From assembly GCF_051857475.1 (NCBI RefSeq), contig NZ_JBPZGZ010000007.1:186001-250000 (forward strand): DNA of 64,000 bases, in the 5' to 3' direction. Both the position numbers and the translations under genes were made by a program. Positions 51,341-59,439 of the stretch are shown here, in pieces (positions within the stretch are counted from its first letter, which is position 1; each line of letters begins with the position of its first letter). The notes beneath the pieces were generated by a model. The model was not told where the DNA came from, made no database searches, and worked only from the letters and a program-made list of their open reading frames with translations. Source of the stretch: Pelomonas sp051857475 (GTDB lineage Bacteria; Pseudomonadota; Gammaproteobacteria; Burkholderiales; Burkholderiaceae_C).

Positions 51341-51415
51341 GGTGGGACGGAGCAGTGGATGACGGGAAAACTTCCCCGATTCTCGCCCCTGCTCTCAGCC
51401 GAACTGCGTTGAAAC

Positions 51416-51550
51416 CGCGGACCGGCGCCGGGCCGCCCCAAGCCGGCCCGCAGGCGATGTGCTTGGGGCTCAATGCCGCAAGCAGCGTGTCCCCTCGGGG
51501 GACCGACCAGTTTTCGCCCGCGTTCAGCGCGGCAAAACTGGGCGCGGGGC
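51416..51550 (-). repeat. stop-proximal hairpin repeat, copy C
   Basis: The GCCCCGCGCCCAG end lies six bases from the azlD stop, the same polarity as the other copies. The first stem is CCAGTTTT-GCC with GGC-GAAAACTGG, different from copies A and B but still paired. GTCCCC-TCG-GGGGAC and GGGCCG/CGGCCC are retained, and the CTTG...CAAG hairpin has one mismatch. It sits between azlD and pgk. Confidence 0.85.
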
Positions 51551-51556
51551 AAATTG

Positions 51557-51886
51557 TTACCAACCGAGTCCGAGCTTGAGTGGGAGCATCACCGCCATGC
51601 CCACCAGGATGGTGCCCAAGATGCCCTTGCGCCAGAAGTAGTAGGCCGTGGCGGCCACCGCCGCGGGCCAGCGTGCGTCCTGCCAGGTCGTGATGACATG
51701 GTCGTGCGTCATGAAGATCGCGGGCGCCACAACGGCCATCAGCGCGGCCAGCGGGGCGACCTTGAGCAGCTCGCGCAACCAGTCGGGGACGGGCAGGGGC
51801 TTGTCGCCGATCATGAAGAAGCCCCGCGTCAGCACGGTGATGGCGCCCAGGCCGAACAGCGCGATCCAGATCATGGGTTCGCTCAT
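51557..51886 (-). CDS. azlD: AzlD-family branched-chain amino acid exporter subunit
   Basis: A 109-residue protein with four hydrophobic segments: IWIALFGLGAITVLTRGFFM at the start, then LREL-LKVAPLAALMAVVAP, WPAAVAATAYYFW and GILGTILVGMAVML. This is the small partner of AzlC-type exporters. It overlaps azlC by four bases (ATGA). Repeat copy C begins six bases after its stop. The two proteins together form the exporter, with branched-chain amino acids or analogues as the likely substrate. Confidence 0.9.
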   Translation of the reverse strand: MSEPMIWIALFGLGAITVLTRGFFMIGDKPLPVPDWLRELLKVAPLAALMAVVAPAIFMTHDHVITTWQDARWPAAVAATAYYFWRKGILGTILVGMAVMLPLKLGLGW

Positions 51887-52599
51887 TTCGCGGCCTTTCG
51901 CGCATCCAGCCACCAGCCCACACACCCCGCGGCCACGATGGCGCACAGGATGTTGAGCTTGAGGGGCAGGGAATAGGTCGCGATTGACACCGCGCCCGCC
52001 GTGATCGCCACCCACCACAACAGCTTCTCGGTCAGCAGCGAATAGGACAGGCCCAGCAAGGCCATGACGCCGGCGAAGTCGATGCCCCAGTGGGTCGGGA
52101 TGCGATCGGCCAGCAGGATGCCGGTGAAGGAGCAGACCTGCCAGGTCGGCCAGTTCACGGCCACGCCGCCCCAGAAGTAGCGCCGCTGTTCGGGCAACGG
52201 CACCGGGTCGGGGTAGCGCTTCACGAAGTAGACGAAGTTCAGGTCGGCTGCGAAGTAGGTCAGCGTCAGGCGACGGGCCCGCGGCAGGTGGGCGAAGTAG
52301 TTGCGCCACTGCGCGCTGAAGATGACGAAGCGCAGGTTGACGCAGAAGGCCGTGGCCAGCAGCACCCACAGCGGCGCGCCGGCGGCAATCAGCGGCAGGG
52401 CCGTCAGCTGGGCGCTGCCGGCGAACACCAGCAGGGACATGCCCATGGCCAGCGGCAGGCTGAGGCCGCTCTTCACCATCGTGACGCCGGTCACCAGGCC
52501 CCAGGCGGCCAGCCCCAGCGAAGGGGAGGCCATGTCGCGCGCGCCTTGGCGGAAATCGGGGTCGGCTGCAAGCGCGCGCAGCCTGGAGGTCCAGCTCAT
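51883..52599 (-). CDS. azlC: AzlC-family branched-chain amino acid exporter subunit
   Basis: A 238-residue membrane protein with about seven helices. GARDMASPSLGLAAWGLVTGV, LVFAGSAQLTALPLIAAGAPLW and CVNLRFVIFSAQWRNYF are the AzlC family blocks. With AzlD it forms an exporter of branched-chain amino acids. AzlC alone carries the FAGSAQ loop in this pair. It precedes and overlaps azlD. The start MSWTSRL at 52599 gives the normal N-terminus. Confidence 0.9.
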   Translation of the reverse strand: MSWTSRLRALAADPDFRQGARDMASPSLGLAAWGLVTGVTMVKSGLSLPLAMGMSLLVFAGSAQLTALPLIAAGAPLWVLLATAFCVNLRFVIFSAQWRNYFAHLPRARRLTLTYFAADLNFVYFVKRYPDPVPLPEQRRYFWGGVAVNWPTWQVCSFTGILLADRIPTHWGIDFAGVMALLGLSYSLLTEKLLWWVAITAGAVSIATYSLPLKLNILCAIVAAGCVGWWLDARKAAK

Positions 52600-52687
52600 G
52601 CCGCCATTGTCGGTGCCGGACGGGTTTCCCCTGACTTCGCCAGCCTTTGAGCCTGCGGGCCCCGGTGGCGAAGCCAGGGTGGCCCGT

Positions 52688-53446
52688 TTACTGCCCGATG
52701 CGGCGGACCTTGCCGCTGCCGGCGACGTTGGAGTTGATCTCCGGCGAGCCGGCGTACTTCACGTCGCCGCTGCCGGCGATGGTGACGTTCAGGCGCTTGG
52801 TCGCGTTGACCTGGGCGTCGCCGCTGCCGGCGATGCTGACCTTGACCTCCTCGGCCACCAGGTCGGCCGCCTTCACGTCACCGCTGCCGGCAATGGTCAC
52901 CTGGGCGTTGGCGCAGCGGCCGGCCGCGACGATGTCGCCGCTGCCGCTGACCTTCATGCCCAGGCGCTCGGCGTCCAGCCCGGTGAAGCGGATGTCGCCC
53001 GAGCCGGCGATGGACGCGTCGACACCGGCCGTCTTCATGGCCTCGACCTTGATGGTGCCGGAGCCGGCCACCGACACGGCGCGCAGGGCCGGCATCTCGA
53101 TGGTCAGGCTGGGGTTGGTGGAGGTGTTGATGTTGAAGCCCTTCTTGGGCTCGACCTGCAGGGTGCGACCCTTGCCGCCTTCGACGACCTTGGTCTCGAT
53201 ATAGGGCAGCAGGTTGCGGTCGGCCTTGACCTCGACCTTGGTGCCATTGCCCTGGCGGATGACGATGTTGAAGCCACCGGCGGTGGCCACGGCATCGAAG
53301 GCGCCGGTATCGCGGGCCTCGGTGGCGATGTCGCCATTGCCGTTGATGCGTTCGCTGTTGCTGCTCCAGCTCCAGGCCTGGGCCGTGCTGCAGACGGTGG
53401 CGGCGGCGACGAGGCTGAGGGCAAAAAGGCGGCGGGAGGTGTTCAT
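52688..53446 (-). CDS. exported head-GIN (DUF2807) domain protein
   Basis: A 252-residue protein with a signal peptide (RRLFALSLVAAATVCSTAQA). The body is a DUF2807 putative auto-transporter adhesin head GIN domain, a beta-helix built from repeats of G-S-G-D: VAGSGTIKVEAMKT, IAGSGDIRFTGL, VSGSGDIVAAG, IAGSGDVKAADL, IAGSGDAQVNA and IAGSGDVKYAG. The family is widespread in envelope proteins and of uncertain function. The start at 53446 (MNTSRRLF) has GGGAGG upstream. It is probably a single-gene unit. Confidence 0.88.
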   Translation of the reverse strand: MNTSRRLFALSLVAAATVCSTAQAWSWSSNSERINGNGDIATEARDTGAFDAVATAGGFNIVIRQGNGTKVEVKADRNLLPYIETKVVEGGKGRTLQVEPKKGFNINTSTNPSLTIEMPALRAVSVAGSGTIKVEAMKTAGVDASIAGSGDIRFTGLDAERLGMKVSGSGDIVAAGRCANAQVTIAGSGDVKAADLVAEEVKVSIAGSGDAQVNATKRLNVTIAGSGDVKYAGSPEINSNVAGSGKVRRIGQ

Positions 53447-53564
53447 CGCGGGCTCCATCGGGGTTGTGATGGTTCCCATGGTGCCGAGCCGCCGAACCCG
53501 CCGCCCGGGGCAGGTGACGATGCGCAGGATCGGAGGCCTGAAATGCGGCTGGGCGCGCCAGCCG

Positions 53565-53939
53565 TCAGTGGCCTTTGGCCTTCTCCGGCGCCTTTTCGGG
53601 CGCTTTTTCAGCGGGTTTCTCGGCCGGCTTGGCGTCGGCCTCGTCGTCCTTGGGCTTGACCGAGCCCGGGCGCGGCACAACGGGCGTGACGCCTTCGAGC
53701 TTGTTCTCGCGCATGTACTCGTCCATCTCGCGCCAGCCGGCGTAGACGGCGGCCTTTTGGGCCCGGGGGTTCAGCACATAGCAGTCCTCGATGGCGCGCA
53801 TCGCGTGCCGGCAGGCGCTGCCGATGGCCTTGCCCTCGGCCTCCTTGGCGGCGGCCACCTTCACGGGGTCGTCGATGCCCAGCTGCTCGCAGGCGGACAG
53901 GGCGGCGAGCAGGGGCAGGGCTAGAAGAAGGCGCTTCAT
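53565..53939 (-). CDS. small lipoprotein with Lys/Pro/Ala-rich tail
   Basis: A 124-residue protein with a lipoprotein signal (MKRLLLALPLLAALSACEQ; lipobox LSAC, lipidated cysteine C17). The mature part has two further cysteines (SACRHAMRAIEDCYVL) that could form a disulfide. The C-terminal 35 residues are low complexity (KPAEKPAEKAPEKAPEKAK). I do not recognise a family. It lies 47 bases downstream of htpX on the same strand, so it may be part of that transcript. The start at 53939 creates the lipobox. Confidence 0.75.
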   Translation of the reverse strand: MKRLLLALPLLAALSACEQLGIDDPVKVAAAKEAEGKAIGSACRHAMRAIEDCYVLNPRAQKAAVYAGWREMDEYMRENKLEGVTPVVPRPGSVKPKDDEADAKPAEKPAEKAPEKAPEKAKGH

Positions 53940-53986
53940 GGGCTCAGCTATCGGCCGGGGTGGCGCCAACTTGAGGTCATGGCGGC

Positions 53987-54832
53987 TCAGCGCTTCACCA
54001 TGGCGAGCAGCCGCGTGACGCGTTCCTCGGTCGGCGGGTGGGTGGAGAACCAGCCGCGCCAGCCGCCGCCGGACAGCGGATTCATGATCATCATCTGCGC
54101 CGTCTCGGGGTGGGCCTCGGCTGGCGCGAGGGGGATGCCCTGGGCGACCCGGTGGATCTTGTCCAGGGCCGAAGCCAGGGCGGCGGGGTCGCCACAGATC
54201 TCGGCGCCGCCGCGGTCGGCCTCGAACTCGCGGGCGCGGCTGATGGCCATCTGGATCAGGCCGGCGGCGATGGGGGCCAGGAAGGCGATGGCGATGCCGG
54301 CCAGCGGGTTGGTCGGGCGGCCGCTCTCGTCGCGGCCGCCAAAGAAGGCCGCGAAATTGGCCAGCATGGAGATGGCGCCGGCCATGGTCGCACTGACCGT
54401 GCTGATCAGGATGTCGCGGTGGGCCACATGGGCCAGCTCGTGGGCCATGACGCCACGCAGTTCGCGCTCGGACAGCACGCGCAGGATGCCTGTCGTCGCG
54501 GCGACCGCGGCATGCTCGGGGTTGCGGCCGGTGGCAAAGGCGTTGGGAGCGTCTTCCTGGATCAGGTAGACCTTGGGCATGGGCAGGCCGGCCCGCTGGG
54601 CCAACTCACGCACCATGCCGTAGAACTGCGGTGCCGAGCTCTCGTCGACCTGCTGGGCGTTGTACATGCGCAGCACCATGTCGGCCGAGAACCAGTAGGC
54701 GAAGAAGTTCATGCCGGCGGCCACCAGCAGCGCAATCAGCATGCCCGTCTGGCCGCCGATGAAGGCGCCGATGACCATGAACAGCGCCGTGATGGCTGCC
54801 ATCAGGACGGCGGTCTTCACGAGGTTGAACAT
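53987..54832 (-). CDS. htpX: membrane zinc metalloprotease HtpX
   Basis: A 281-residue M48 protease of the inner membrane that helps clear misfolded membrane proteins. It has two N-terminal helices, the zinc motif HELAH at residues 131-135, a following helix pair, and the third ligand glutamate in REFEADRGGAEI (near 204). The glycine-rich FFGGRDESGRPTNPL loop is a family feature. A heat-shock-type promoter is visible 35-63 bases upstream, which fits the heat induction known for htpX. The ATG at 54832 gives the normal start MFNLVKTAV. Confidence 0.95.
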   Translation of the reverse strand: MFNLVKTAVLMAAITALFMVIGAFIGGQTGMLIALLVAAGMNFFAYWFSADMVLRMYNAQQVDESSAPQFYGMVRELAQRAGLPMPKVYLIQEDAPNAFATGRNPEHAAVAATTGILRVLSERELRGVMAHELAHVAHRDILISTVSATMAGAISMLANFAAFFGGRDESGRPTNPLAGIAIAFLAPIAAGLIQMAISRAREFEADRGGAEICGDPAALASALDKIHRVAQGIPLAPAEAHPETAQMMIMNPLSGGGWRGWFSTHPPTEERVTRLLAMVKR

Positions 54833-54866
54833 CTCAGTACGCTTTCAGAGTGACAGGTGACGTGGC

Positions 54867-54895
54867 AGATGGTGCCATGTCGGCTGCACTTCAAG
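54867..54895 (-). promoter_or_regulatory. candidate sigma-32 (RpoH) promoter of htpX
   Basis: Minus strand: CTTGAA (54895-54890), 15 bases, CACCATCT (54874-54867). It matches the heat-shock consensus CTTGAA and CCCCATNT with one difference in the -10 part. The -35 hexamer overlaps the stop codon of fmt. The predicted start point near 54860 gives a leader of under 30 bases. Confidence 0.6.
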
Positions 54896-55823
54896 CGTCG
54901 AAGCGTTCGCCGACGGCAATGGGCCGGGCCTGCAGGAAGGCCGCCGCGGGCCCACGCTTGCCGCCGGCGCGTTGCAACTCGGTGAGCTTCAGGGCTCCCT
55001 GGCCGCAGGCGACGACCGGGCCGGGGGCAATGACTTCACCCGGCGTGCCACTGCCTTCGACAACCTCGGCCCGCCAGACCTTGACCGCCTCACCCGCCAG
55101 CGTCGCGACGCCGCCCGGGAAGGGATCGAAGGCGCGCAGGCGGCGCTCGATCTCGGCAGCCGGCTGCTTCCAGTCGATGGTGCTCTCGGCCTTCTCGATC
55201 TTGTGAGCGTAGGTAACACCCTCGGCCGGCTGCGGCGTGCGCACCAGGCCGGCGGCCTGCAAGGCCTCGACGATGAGCCGGCCGCCTTGAGCGGCCAGCC
55301 GGTCGTGCAGGACGGCCGTGGTGTCGTCGCCACGGATGGTCTCGCGGCCGACCAGCAGCATGTCGCCGGTATCCAGGCCCGCGTCCATCTGCATGATGGT
55401 GATGCCGGTCTCGGCGTCGCCCGCCTCGATGGCGCGGTGGATGGGCGCCGCGCCGCGCCAGCGCGGCAGCAGCGAGGCGTGGATGTTCAGGCAACCGCGC
55501 CGGGGGGTGTCCAGCACCCATTGCGGCAGGATCAGGCCATAGGCGGCGACGACCATGACGTCCGCGTCCGCGGCCAGCAGGGCTTCGCGCGCCGCAGCGG
55601 CATCGACGGCGTATTTGCCGTCCAGCTTCAGGCCCTGGGGCTGGGCGACGGGCAAGCCAGCGGCCACGGCGCGCTGCTTGACGGCCGAGGCCTGCAGCTT
55701 CATGCCGCGCCCGGCCGGGCGGTCGGGCTGGGTCAGCACCAGGGGCACCGTGAAGCCGGCCGCCAGGATGGCGTCCAGCGCGACGGCCGCGAATTCCGGC
55801 GTGCCGGCAAAGACAACGCGCAT
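54891..55823 (-). CDS. fmt: methionyl-tRNA formyltransferase
   Basis: A 310-residue enzyme that formylates initiator Met-tRNA with 10-formyl-tetrahydrofolate. MRVVFAGTPEFAAVAL, QPDRPAGRGMKLQ, ASLLPRWRGAAPIHRAIEAGD (substrate site SLLP) and IMQMDAGLDTGDML are the family hallmarks, and the C-terminal domain has the tRNA-binding beta barrel. The deformylase gene precedes it by five bases on the same strand, giving the common def-fmt operon. Its last codons hold the htpX -35. Confidence 0.96.
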   Translation of the reverse strand: MRVVFAGTPEFAAVALDAILAAGFTVPLVLTQPDRPAGRGMKLQASAVKQRAVAAGLPVAQPQGLKLDGKYAVDAAAAREALLAADADVMVVAAYGLILPQWVLDTPRRGCLNIHASLLPRWRGAAPIHRAIEAGDAETGITIMQMDAGLDTGDMLLVGRETIRGDDTTAVLHDRLAAQGGRLIVEALQAAGLVRTPQPAEGVTYAHKIEKAESTIDWKQPAAEIERRLRAFDPFPGGVATLAGEAVKVWRAEVVEGSGTPGEVIAPGPVVACGQGALKLTELQRAGGKRGPAAAFLQARPIAVGERFDA

Positions 55824-55828
55824 GGCGA

Positions 55829-56365
55829 TCAGAGGCGCTGGTTGCGCTTCTTGGCTTCTGCTTCCTCTTCGCGCGCCTTCTTGACCATCTTGGTCTTGAT
55901 GCGGTCGCGCTTGAGCGGGCTCAGGTATTCGACGAAGACTTTGCCCATCAGATGGTCCATCTCGTGCTGCACGCAGACGGCCAGCAGGCCATCGGCGTCG
56001 AATTCATAGACCTCGCCATCGCGGTTGGTGGCGCGCACGGTGACCTCGGCGTGGCGGGGCACCTTGTCGTAGATCTGCGGGACGGACAGGCAACCTTCCT
56101 CGCCGTCGACCATGCGATCGCTGGTTTTCACCAATTCGGGGTTGATCAGCACGCGCGGAGTGTCGCGATCCTGCGACGTATCGATGACGATGACGCGCTC
56201 GTGCACGTCCACCTGGGTCGCGGCCAGGCCGACACCATCGGCGTCATACATGGTTTCCAGCATGTCATCGACGAGCTGGCGGATGCGTTCGTCCACGGCG
56301 GCCACGGGTTTGGCGACGGTGTGCAGGCGCGGATCGGGATAGCGAAGGATGTGGAGTTGAGCCAT
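55829..56365 (-). CDS. def: peptide deformylase
   Basis: A 178-residue metalloenzyme that removes the formyl group from nascent proteins. The three motifs are exact: GVGLAATQ at 44-51, EGCLSVP at 90-96 with metal ligand C92, and QHEMDHL at 133-139 with H134 and H138. The start MAQLHILRYPDPRL at 56365 is standard. The reading back to 56542 would overlap the divergent LysM gene. It is operonic with fmt and divergent from the LysM gene across 116 bases, as in many betaproteobacteria. Confidence 0.97.
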   Translation of the reverse strand: MAQLHILRYPDPRLHTVAKPVAAVDERIRQLVDDMLETMYDADGVGLAATQVDVHERVIVIDTSQDRDTPRVLINPELVKTSDRMVDGEEGCLSVPQIYDKVPRHAEVTVRATNRDGEVYEFDADGLLAVCVQHEMDHLMGKVFVEYLSPLKRDRIKTKMVKKAREEEAEAKKRNQRL

Positions 56366-56481
56366 GGCGCCTTGTAAGCACTCGCAAACGAGCGCTAGCG
56401 TTTGTTGGTTGCCCCCGGTGATTGCGGGCAGAATCGCCTGGATTTTCGCCGATCCGGCAATCCCTTCGGAGACCGCTCCCG

Positions 56482-57642
56482 ATGCCCGCTGCCCGCCCCG
56501 CCCAAATTTCTGTCCTTGTGGCCTGCCTGACCCTTGCGACAAGCTCAGCCTGGGCCCAAGCCAGCCACCTGCCCATCACGGCCGAACAGCGCCACGTGGC
56601 CGAGCAGGTCGCCAGTGCCGGCATACCGCTGTCCGAGCTGTCCCCCAACGCGCCCGACCAGCATGTGGTCAAGGCCGGCGACACCCTGTGGGACATCTCG
56701 GCCCTGTTCCTGAAGAGCCCGTGGCGCTGGCCCGAGCTCTGGGGCATGAACCGTGACCAGATCCGCAACCCCCACCTGATCTACCCCGGCCAGGTGCTGA
56801 TGCTGGTCAAGGTCGACGGCCGCGCCCGCCTGCAGATGGGCCAGAACGTGGGCGGGAGCAACAACGGTGTCGTCAAGCTGCGCCCGCAGATGCGCATCTC
56901 GGCCCTGGACGCCAGCCCCATCGCGAGCATCCCGATGCACCTGATCCAGCCCTTCCTGACCGACGCCGTCGTCTTCGAGACCGACGCGCTGGCGACGGCG
57001 CCGCGCATCGTCGCGGCACAGGAGGGCCACGTGCTGCTCGGCCAGGGCGACCTCGCCTACGCCCGCGGCGACTTCGGCAGCGGCACCGACTTCCGCGTCT
57101 TCCGCAATGCCCGCCCGCTGACCGATCCGGCCACCAAGGAAGTGCTCGGCTACGAGGCGCCCTACGTCGGCATGGCCGAGCTGACACGCCTCGGCGAAGA
57201 GCGCGCCGGGCCCGACGGCAAGACGCAGATCGTGCCGGCCACCGTGTCCATCAAGCAGATCAAGCAGGAGGTCGGCGTCGGCGACCGCCTGGCGCCTGCA
57301 CCCTCGCGCAACCTCGATCGCTATGTGCCTCACGCGCCGGACAAGGCCCTCGCGGGTCAAATCGTGTCCATCTATGGCGAGGCCATCAATGCCGGCCAGA
57401 ACCAGATCGTCGCCCTGAACCGCGGCAAGCGCGACGGCGTCGAGCGCGGCCATGTGTTCGCGCTGTGGCGTGATGGGGACGCCGTCGTGGACAAGACCCA
57501 AGAGAAGGCTGAAAACATCAAGCTGCCCGACGAGCGCCATGGCGTGCTGTTCGTCTTCGAGGTCTACGAGCGCGTGTCCTATGCGCTGATCATCTCGGTC
57601 AAGGAACCTGTCCGGCCGGGCGACCGCTTCACCCAGCCCTGA
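56482..57642 (+). CDS. exported LysM-domain protein
   Basis: A 386-residue protein with a signal peptide (QISVLVACLTLATSSAWAQ) and one LysM domain at about residues 60-110 (HVVKAGDTLWDISALFLKSPWRWPELW, then NPHLIYPGQVLML), which binds peptidoglycan. The remainder (about 115-386) is a conserved betaproteobacterial region without a named fold that I know, with GKRDGVERGHVFALWRDGD resembling a beta-barrel core. It sits in the conserved def/LysM/dprA neighbourhood. The start at 56482 gives the signal peptide. Repeat copy D begins seven bases after its stop. Confidence 0.88.
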   Translation: MPAARPAQISVLVACLTLATSSAWAQASHLPITAEQRHVAEQVASAGIPLSELSPNAPDQHVVKAGDTLWDISALFLKSPWRWPELWGMNRDQIRNPHLIYPGQVLMLVKVDGRARLQMGQNVGGSNNGVVKLRPQMRISALDASPIASIPMHLIQPFLTDAVVFETDALATAPRIVAAQEGHVLLGQGDLAYARGDFGSGTDFRVFRNARPLTDPATKEVLGYEAPYVGMAELTRLGEERAGPDGKTQIVPATVSIKQIKQEVGVGDRLAPAPSRNLDRYVPHAPDKALAGQIVSIYGEAINAGQNQIVALNRGKRDGVERGHVFALWRDGDAVVDKTQEKAENIKLPDERHGVLFVFEVYERVSYALIISVKEPVRPGDRFTQP

Positions 57643-57649
57643 AGATGGC

Positions 57650-57729
57650 GCCCCTCGTCCAAGGAGTACCTTGGCAAGCACATCGCCAGGGCGAGCCGGC
57701 TGGGGAACGGCCCGGCGCTCGGCCCGCAA
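57650..57729 (+). repeat. stop-proximal hairpin repeat, copy D (internally shortened)
   Basis: About 80 bases. It keeps the GCCCCTCG beginning, seven bases after the LysM stop, and the GCAAGCACATCGCC...CGGCCCGGCGCTCGGCCCGCAA end, but lacks the first two hairpins. A new short hairpin, CCAAGG-AGTA-CCTTGG, fills the junction. Its end is nine bases before the dprA ATG, leaving no visible ribosome site there. Confidence 0.75.
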
Positions 57730-57738
57730 TCCACTGAC

Positions 57739-58830
57739 ATGCTGGAGAGCGCCGAGCTGGCGGCTTGGCTGAGGCTGACCGAAAGCCTCGGCCCGGCCGC
57801 CGCCCGGCGCCTGCTGGCCATGGCGGGCAGCCCGCAGGCTGTCTTCGAACTGCCCGCCGCAGCCCTGGATCAGGCCCTGTCGGGCAAGCAGCGCGAAGCC
57901 TTCAACCGCCCGCCCGAGCATCTCGCCGAATTGACAGCCCAGGCCGGCGCCTGGCTGCAGCAGCCTGGCCATGACCTGCTCGTACTCGGCGAGGCCGACT
58001 ATCCGCCCCGCCTGCTGGCCACGGCCGACCCACCGCTGCTGCTGTGGCTGCAGGGCCGGCGCGAACTGCTGGGCACACCGTCCATCGCTGTCGTCGGCAG
58101 CCGCAACCCGACCGCCCAGGGCGGCGACAACGCCCGCGCCTTCGCCCGCTCGCTGGCGCAGGCCGGCTACACCATCGTTTCCGGCCTGGCCCTGGGCGTG
58201 GACGCAGCTGCGCACGAGGGCGCCCTGGACGCGGGCGGCGCCACCATCGCCGTCGTCGGCACCGGCCTGGACCAGGTCTATCCGCGCCGCAACGAAGGTC
58301 TGGCGGCCCGGCTGCTGGCCAGCAACGGCCTCATCGTCAGTGAATACTCACTGGGCACGCCCATCACCCAGGCCAACTTCCCGAAACGCAACCGCATCAT
58401 TGCCGGCCTGACGCAGGGCTGCCTGGTCGTTGAAGCGGCCGTGCAGTCGGGCTCGCTGATCACGGCCCGCCAGGCCGCCGAGGCCGGCCGCGAGGTGTTT
58501 GCCATCCCGGGCTCCATCCACTCGCCGCAGGCGCGCGGCTGCCATGCGCTGATCCGCCAGGGCGCCAAGCTGGTCGAATCGGCCGAGGACGTGCTGGAAG
58601 AACTGCCGCCCCTGGGCACCCTCGTCGCGAAAGCGGAGATTGACGAGACACCGCACGAACAGCAGGCCCTGCTGGACGCGATGGGCTTCGACCCGGTCAG
58701 CCTGGATGCCCTGATGGCCCGCTGCGGCTGGCCGGCGGCCGAGCTGAGCGCGGCCTTGCTGGAGCTGGAACTCGACGGCCAGGTGGCCCGGCTGGCAGGC
58801 CAGCTTTTCCAGCGCCGCAGGGCGGGATAG
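57739..58830 (+). CDS. dprA: DNA-processing protein DprA (Smf)
   Basis: A 363-residue protein that loads RecA on incoming single-stranded DNA during natural transformation. It has an N-terminal SAM-like region, a Rossmann core with VVGSRNPTAQGG (GSR at 120-122), SGLALGVDAAAHEGAL, PRRNEGLAARLLASNGLIVSEY and FPKRNRIIAGLT, and a C-terminal winged-helix domain (about 295-363). The ATG lies nine bases past repeat copy D with no Shine-Dalgarno; no better start is evident. smg follows, as is common. Confidence 0.93.
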   Translation: MLESAELAAWLRLTESLGPAAARRLLAMAGSPQAVFELPAAALDQALSGKQREAFNRPPEHLAELTAQAGAWLQQPGHDLLVLGEADYPPRLLATADPPLLLWLQGRRELLGTPSIAVVGSRNPTAQGGDNARAFARSLAQAGYTIVSGLALGVDAAAHEGALDAGGATIAVVGTGLDQVYPRRNEGLAARLLASNGLIVSEYSLGTPITQANFPKRNRIIAGLTQGCLVVEAAVQSGSLITARQAAEAGREVFAIPGSIHSPQARGCHALIRQGAKLVESAEDVLEELPPLGTLVAKAEIDETPHEQQALLDAMGFDPVSLDALMARCGWPAAELSAALLELELDGQVARLAGQLFQRRRAG

Positions 58831-58916
58831 CGAGCTTAACCGCGGATATCAGAGCCCGATCCGAGGGGTTATTCGCGTCCGGGGCCCGCCAGACCCTGGG
58901 CTATCATCCCCTCACG

Positions 58917-59369
58917 ATGTTCGATGTCCTGGTTTATCTCTACGAGACCTATTGGCGCCCGGACGCCTGCCCCGACCATGCGCAGCTCGCGCGCAAGCTG
59001 ACGGCGGTGGGCTTCGAGAACGACGAAATCCAGGAGGCCCTCTCCTGGCTGGACGGCCTGGCCGCGTCGGGCGAGTCCTACCGGGGTGAGCAGAGCGCGC
59101 ACGCGATGCGGGTCTACTCGCCCGCAGAGATCGAGCACCTGGGCGAAGCCTCCATCGGCTTCATCAGCTTCCTCGAATCGGCCGGCGTGCTGCCCGGCCC
59201 CATGCGCGAGATGGTCATCGATCGCGCCATGGCCATCTCCGGCGCTCCCATGGACCTGGAAGACCTGAAGATCATCGTGCTGATGGTGTTCTGGAGCCTG
59301 GGTGAGGAACCCGATGCACTGATCCTGGACGAACTCTTCGTCGCACCGGAAGACCGGCTGATCCACTGA
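58917..59369 (+). CDS. smg: Smg protein (DUF494)
   Basis: A 150-residue protein of the Smg/DUF494 family: MFDVLVYLYETYW at the start, RVYSPAEIEHLGEASIGFISFLE in the middle and LEDLKIIVLMVFWSLGEEPDALILDELF at the end. Its function is not established. It habitually follows dprA. In many relatives topA comes next, but here a terminator and a minus-strand DUF1631 gene follow. Confidence 0.92.
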   Translation: MFDVLVYLYETYWRPDACPDHAQLARKLTAVGFENDEIQEALSWLDGLAASGESYRGEQSAHAMRVYSPAEIEHLGEASIGFISFLESAGVLPGPMREMVIDRAMAISGAPMDLEDLKIIVLMVFWSLGEEPDALILDELFVAPEDRLIH

Positions 59370-59386
59370 TCCAGGATCACAAACAG

Positions 59387-59409
59387 AAACGGCGCCTCAG
59401 GCGCCGTTT
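59387..59409 (+). terminator. intrinsic terminator after smg
   Basis: AAACGGCGCC and GGCGCCGTTT pair perfectly around the loop TCA, followed by T-C-A-A. The A-run and T-run on either side make it usable from both strands, though the DUF1631 gene on the minus strand ends before it. It is 18 bases past the smg stop. Confidence 0.85.
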
Positions 59410-59439
59410 TCAATTCCGAAATCAGTTTCAGGATCAGTT

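Noticed and set aside
52690..53060. A short tandem DNA repeat encoding GSGD units
   Set aside because: The periodicity follows from the beta-helix protein repeats of the GIN-domain gene and does not look like an independent DNA repeat or CRISPR.
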